Part shown: one piece after another, positions 12,951-15,168 of the stretch
How the letters are laid out: each line of letters starts with the position of its first letter
How positions within the stretch are numbered: position 1 is the stretch's first letter
Assembly: GCA_030998015.1 (NCBI GenBank)
Contig: JARWMV010000215.1
Span: 1 to 15,168 of the forward strand
DNA: 15,168 nt
Reading direction: 5' to 3'
Source: Ceratorhiza oryzae-sativae
Taxonomy: Eukaryota > Basidiomycota > Agaricomycetes > Cantharellales > Ceratobasidiaceae
Notes under the pieces: model-generated
Databases searched by the model: none
Told to the model about the DNA's origin: nothing
Seen by the model: the letters and a program-made list of their open reading frames with translations, nothing else
Made by a program: the position numbers and the translations under genes

Positions 12951-13000
12951 CGCCTCAAGCGTGAAGTTGTTGCACGTACGTGCAACAATTTCAGCTAGAG
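12951..13000 (-). repeat. Family B fragment with intact palindrome
   Basis: CGCCTCAAGCGTGAAGTTG, the CACGTACGTG-centred palindrome and CAATTTCAGCTAGAGGAC. The long GTCTGTGT hairpin that normally follows is absent, so the palindrome occurs here on its own. Confidence 0.85.
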
Positions 13001-13054
13001 GACACGCCACCATCTTGTGATTAGGTCCCTCAGTAGAGGTCGTTTTTGTATCAT

Positions 13055-13115
13055 ACCCCCGCTTAGGGTCAACCAGCATTGTATTTATATATAAATACAT
13101 GCTGTTGACCCGAGG
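13055..13115. repeat. ATACCCC...GGGGTAT hairpin with nested GGTCAACAGCATGTATTTAT stem
   Basis: Arms ATACCCC(CGCTTA)GGGTCAAC and GTTGACCCGAGGGGTAT enclose CATTGTATTTATATATAAATACATG. The inner part is AT-rich, unlike the other families. It lies directly upstream of a GAGGCCGCGTTCGCGG and family D composite. Confidence 0.8.
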
Positions 13116-13124
13116 GGTATGGTT

Positions 13125-13310
13125 ATCGAGGCCGCGTTCGCGGCGAGGTATTGCGAGGTACCCTGGAACTTTAAGTTCCAGGGTACCTCGGAATCAGACG
13201 CCGCGCGCACGCCAGGGCCGCCTTGGCTTGATTATTGACCTTAAGGTCAATATGAGCCAAGCTTGCTTGGCTTAAGCCAAGGCGTTCGCAGGCGTGCACG
13301 GGTCATAAAA
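13125..13310. repeat. Families D (filled) and H with a nested insertion
   Basis: GAGGCCGCGTTCGCGGCGAG, a filled family D site (inner hairpin 13155-13186), then family H. H here has about 46 extra bases (about 13229-13275) at the tip of its CCTTGGCTT/AAGCCAAGG stem, holding an ATTGACCTTAAGGTCAAT hairpin and a second GCCAAGC/GCTTGGC stem. Compare the plain H at 1929-1989. Three levels of nesting are visible. Confidence 0.9.
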
Positions 13311-13449
13311 CCGAGGCTATTTAGCCTACCGCGCAAATGGTTCCCTTTGCGCACTGCTGAGGGAGGATATAATTTTGGCTGATGAACCCAAAAACAAACT
13401 AAAGAAATAAATTTACCCCAATTTTATCGCGTAAGCGATAAAATTAGGA

Positions 13450-13640
13450 GTACGCTGCCGCAATCGGCCGTTCTATCGTACCCCCCGTGGTGGTGAGGAC
13501 CGTCGCTACGCTCGGGCCCATCCACCACGGGAGGCGCCTGATTCCGAGGTTGTGCTCGAGGCGGCCCCTCTGGCCGCGAGCCCGCGCACGCCAGGGCCGC
13601 AGCTTAAGCTGCGATCGTAGGCGGGCACGGGTAAGATAGA
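13450..13640 (+). repeat. Family G (changed arms) with D remnant and H remnant
   Basis: GTACGCTGCCGCAATCGGCCG and the family G unit with CCGTGGTGG/CCACCACGG arms match 10042-10123. GCGCCTGATTCCGAGG then leads to GTTGTGCTCGAGGCGGCC instead of the D inner hairpin. CGCGCACGCCAGGGCCGC, AGCTTAAGCT and GCGATCGTAGGCGGGCACGG follow as a re-arranged H unit. Confidence 0.85.
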
Positions 13641-13869
13641 GCGATCTAACAGCGGCAGCGGTCTCTTCCCCCAAACATATGCAGCTTGCGCTGCATTGTT
13701 TGGGGGGTAGATGCTGAAAGGGAAGAGGAGGAAAAATTAATTTGCTGACGTACATACAAATCATGTTTTTTTTATTCAACCAAAAGTTTTAAGGACTTAC
13801 AGCCCATAAACAATTTGGAGTACTGCAGCGTAGCTGCAGTATTTATTTTACCAAAAAAAACAATTAATA

Positions 13870-13895
13870 CTGTGTTACCGTATCTTATCCTTTAA
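13870..13895 (+). promoter_or_regulatory. Shared motif upstream of the rps3-like frame
   Basis: CTGTGTTACCGTATCTTATCC plus a T/A tract lies 12-38 bases before the ATG at 13908. Its only other copy in the window is at 5978-6003. Position before a start codon fits a promoter, leader or processing signal, but a chance duplication is possible. Confidence 0.35.
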
Positions 13896-13907
13896 TAATA
13901 AAAATAA

Positions 13908-14552
13908 ATGAAAAATAATCCAAATCTAACTAACGGCTTTAGCGCTGAAAGCGCAGTACCAAACCCTAAGCCAAGCAATATCGGGTTTAGCCCTGATAAT
14001 GTGGCTACAAGCCATCTATTAAAAAAAGTAATTAACCCAAGCTTTAGTTCGGCTTCTCTATATGCCGGGCAAGGATTGTCATATAACTTTTCTTCCTTAG
14101 GAGCTTCTACGGAACATGCTAACAGAAAAAAAGCAAATAAAATTATAACAAATTTTTACCTTAGATTGTCTTCTCTAATTAGCACACCTTTTTATGCTAT
14201 TACGCCTAGAACTGTTATAATAAGCTTATGTTTTTACTTTACAGAACAAAATCTGAAATCATACTATGCTCCGACAATGCCGCGACATAGCACGGCTAAT
14301 TTATCGACTTTAGCCGACACTGAAAATCAAATAAGGCTACAGCCGATCACCGAATCAAAAGGACCCCATTCTCTAGCGCGGCTAGAAGACCCAGATTACT
14401 CACCTATTCTAGGGGCAATTCCAACTGAAAAGTCAAGATTTAAACCTGTTTGGAGTTCTGGGAAAACTCCATTATGGGGAAAACTATCAAACTCCGGGGA
14501 CACCCTAAAGATTAAAATACTAAGCCATATTCGAAAGTTTATGTGTGGATGA
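13908..14552 (+). CDS. rps3: rps3-like N-terminal exon running into a group I intron frame
   Basis: The first part probably encodes the N-terminus of mitochondrial small-subunit ribosomal protein S3. Residues 76-111 (KANKIITNFY, then LRLSSLISTPFYAITPRTV, then IISLCFYF) resemble the segment of fungal mitochondrial Rps3 with a conserved S/K-P and I-I-x-L-x-Y-Y pattern. ATG at 13908 follows an AT-rich leader. From about residue 120 the character changes. Residues 180-214 (PVWSSGKTPLWGKLSNSGDT and on) are the translation of a group I intron core, as usual where an intron frame is continuous with the upstream exon. The exon end cannot be fixed. The TGA at 14550 is probably Trp, in which case the frame continues to 14990. 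The Rps3 assignment is from recollection of family members and is moderate. Confidence 0.5.
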   Translation: MKNNPNLTNGFSAESAVPNPKPSNIGFSPDNVATSHLLKKVINPSFSSASLYAGQGLSYNFSSLGASTEHANRKKANKIITNFYLRLSSLISTPFYAITPRTVIISLCFYFTEQNLKSYYAPTMPRHSTANLSTLADTENQIRLQPITESKGPHSLARLEDPDYSPILGAIPTEKSRFKPVWSSGKTPLWGKLSNSGDTLKIKILSHIRKFMCG

Positions 14553-14945
14553 ACTAATCACTCATGTATAGTAACAAGTTTTAATATGATCGAAAGAGAA
14601 ATGGGCAATCGCGGATCTAAGTCAGATATTTTAATTACCTTAGTGAAATGTTTTTGTTTATTCTTAGTAGTTACAATATTTGTAAAAGAGCAACGAGTAG
14701 ACGGTAGTTATTGCGATGCTTTAGTAGCATTTACATTGCAATTAAGGTGTACTCTAATGGGTTTCGAAAGAAACTATCTTATCAAAATCCCTTCTAAACA
14801 ATTAAATAGTTCAAATTTTTCTACATCAAGTCATGAAAAAGCAAAACTTAATCCTTACTTTGTCTCAGGGTTAGTCGACGCTGAGGGTTCTTTTTCTACT
14901 TCAATTTACAAAGATACCAGTTACAAAACAGGCTGGAGGGTCCAA

Positions 14946-14983
14946 GATTTGCGCAGGCAAATCTACACCCCCAATTTGGGGTT
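14946..14983 (+). repeat. 38-bp hairpin insert in the second endonuclease
   Basis: Identical to 9638-9675: the family E inner hairpin GATTTGC/GCAAATC followed by ACACCCCCAATTTGGGGTT. Only the right outer arm is present, so the unit entered as a partial copy. The length, 38, is not a multiple of 3. Confidence 0.9.
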
Positions 14984-15076
14984 GGATTAAATATCAGAGA
15001 TAAGGAATTATTGGGCCAGTTACCAGAATTTTTTGGAGGAGTTGGTACAATTCGAGTAGATACTACGAATAATATG

Positions 15077-15168
15077 ACCCGTGCACGCCTGCGAACGCCT
15101 TGGCTTGCCAAGGCGGCCCTGGCGTGCGCGCGGCTCGCCGCGAACGCGGCCTCGTTAACAATGCCCAC
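15077..15168 (-). repeat. Family H element, cut by window end
   Basis: Identical over all 92 visible bases to 8517-8608. It enters the endonuclease after codons for DTTNNM. The full right end is outside the window. Confidence 0.92.

Larger units (their letters stand above)
14300..15168 (+). ncRNA. Group I intron, core partly recognised, 3' end outside the window
   Basis: The self-splicing intron core is seen in three blocks. 14481-14510 (AACTATCAAACTCCGGGGAC then ACCCTAAAG) is P/P3-P4-like. 14686-14708 (GAGCAACGAGTAGACGGTAG) is R/P7-like. 14742-14760 (TTAAGGTGTACTCTAATGG) is S/P7-like, with a P8-type hairpin between R and S (TTGCGATGC...GCAT...TTGCAA). The endonuclease frame overlaps the core, which yields the peptides KEQRVDGS and RCTLMGFERNY that are familiar from such introns. 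The 5' splice site lies somewhere in 14230-14450; I cannot place it. Confidence 0.7.
14553..15168 (+). pseudogene. Intron-encoded LAGLIDADG endonuclease, frameshifted by a 38-bp hairpin and cut by family H
   Basis: In frame with the upstream reading frame across the TGA at 14550. MIEREMGNRGSKSD, VKEQRVDGS and LRCTLMGFERNY come from the intron core. LNPYFVSGLVDAEGSFST (14853-14906) is the first LAGLIDADG motif with its catalytic Asp and belongs to the LAGLIDADG_1 family. After TGWRVQ a 38-bp copy of 9638-9675 is inserted (14946-14983), which shifts the frame and gives a stop at 14988. The original frame resumes at 14984 as GLNIRDKELLGQLPEFFGG and VGTIRVDTTNNM. It is then interrupted at 15077 by a 92-bp family H copy that reaches the window end. 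Probably inactive. Confidence 0.85.

Overview
The window reads as fungal mitochondrial DNA heavily invaded by short GC-rich palindromic elements. Three things support this. There are eight organelle-type tRNA genes. There are two LAGLIDADG homing endonuclease genes of fungal mitochondrial intron type. One reading frame crosses an in-frame UGA at 14550, as expected if UGA means Trp (genetic code 4). No respiratory-chain gene and no complete rRNA gene is visible. I cannot place the species. The hairpin clusters recall the double-hairpin elements described in Allomyces and some other fungi, and the tRNA acceptor stems are fully paired, so the 5' tRNA editing known from some chytrids is not needed here.

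Layout. 1-1150: repeat fragments in AT-rich sequence, with no gene. 1155-2640: a LAGLIDADG endonuclease broken by several GC-element blocks. Its last 16 codons lie at 2590-2637, about 515 bp beyond the rest of the gene. 2699-2771: tRNA-Thr. 2919-3214: a 13-copy 23-bp array of hairpin units. 3215-4600: nested hairpin elements and an AT-rich spacer. 4609-4685: tRNA-Gln. 4717-6800: a dense element field. 6834-8178: tRNA-Lys, tRNA-Ala and tRNA-Phe, separated by elements. 8230-9400: further copies. 9441-9524: tRNA-Tyr. 10513-10586: a tRNA with anticodon CAT. 10850-12250: elements and a possible SSU rRNA h23-like piece. 12272-12344: a second CAT tRNA. 12350-13900: elements and AT-rich spacer. 13908-15168: an rps3-like N-terminal frame running into a group I intron, whose endonuclease is itself hit by two elements. 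All recognised genes are on the + strand.

The most interesting content is the repeat system. At least ten families of hairpin or three-way-junction modules occur in many near-identical copies on both strands. They nest inside one another, swap middles, keep base pairing when their stems change, show filled and empty versions of the same site, and form inverted repeats of 417 and 145 bp and direct repeats of 196, 93 and 92 bp that could drive isomerisation or deletion of the chromosome. The tRNAs are untouched, while both endonuclease genes are interrupted. This fits invasion limited by purifying selection. The window gives no direct evidence for the enzyme or mechanism that moves the elements.
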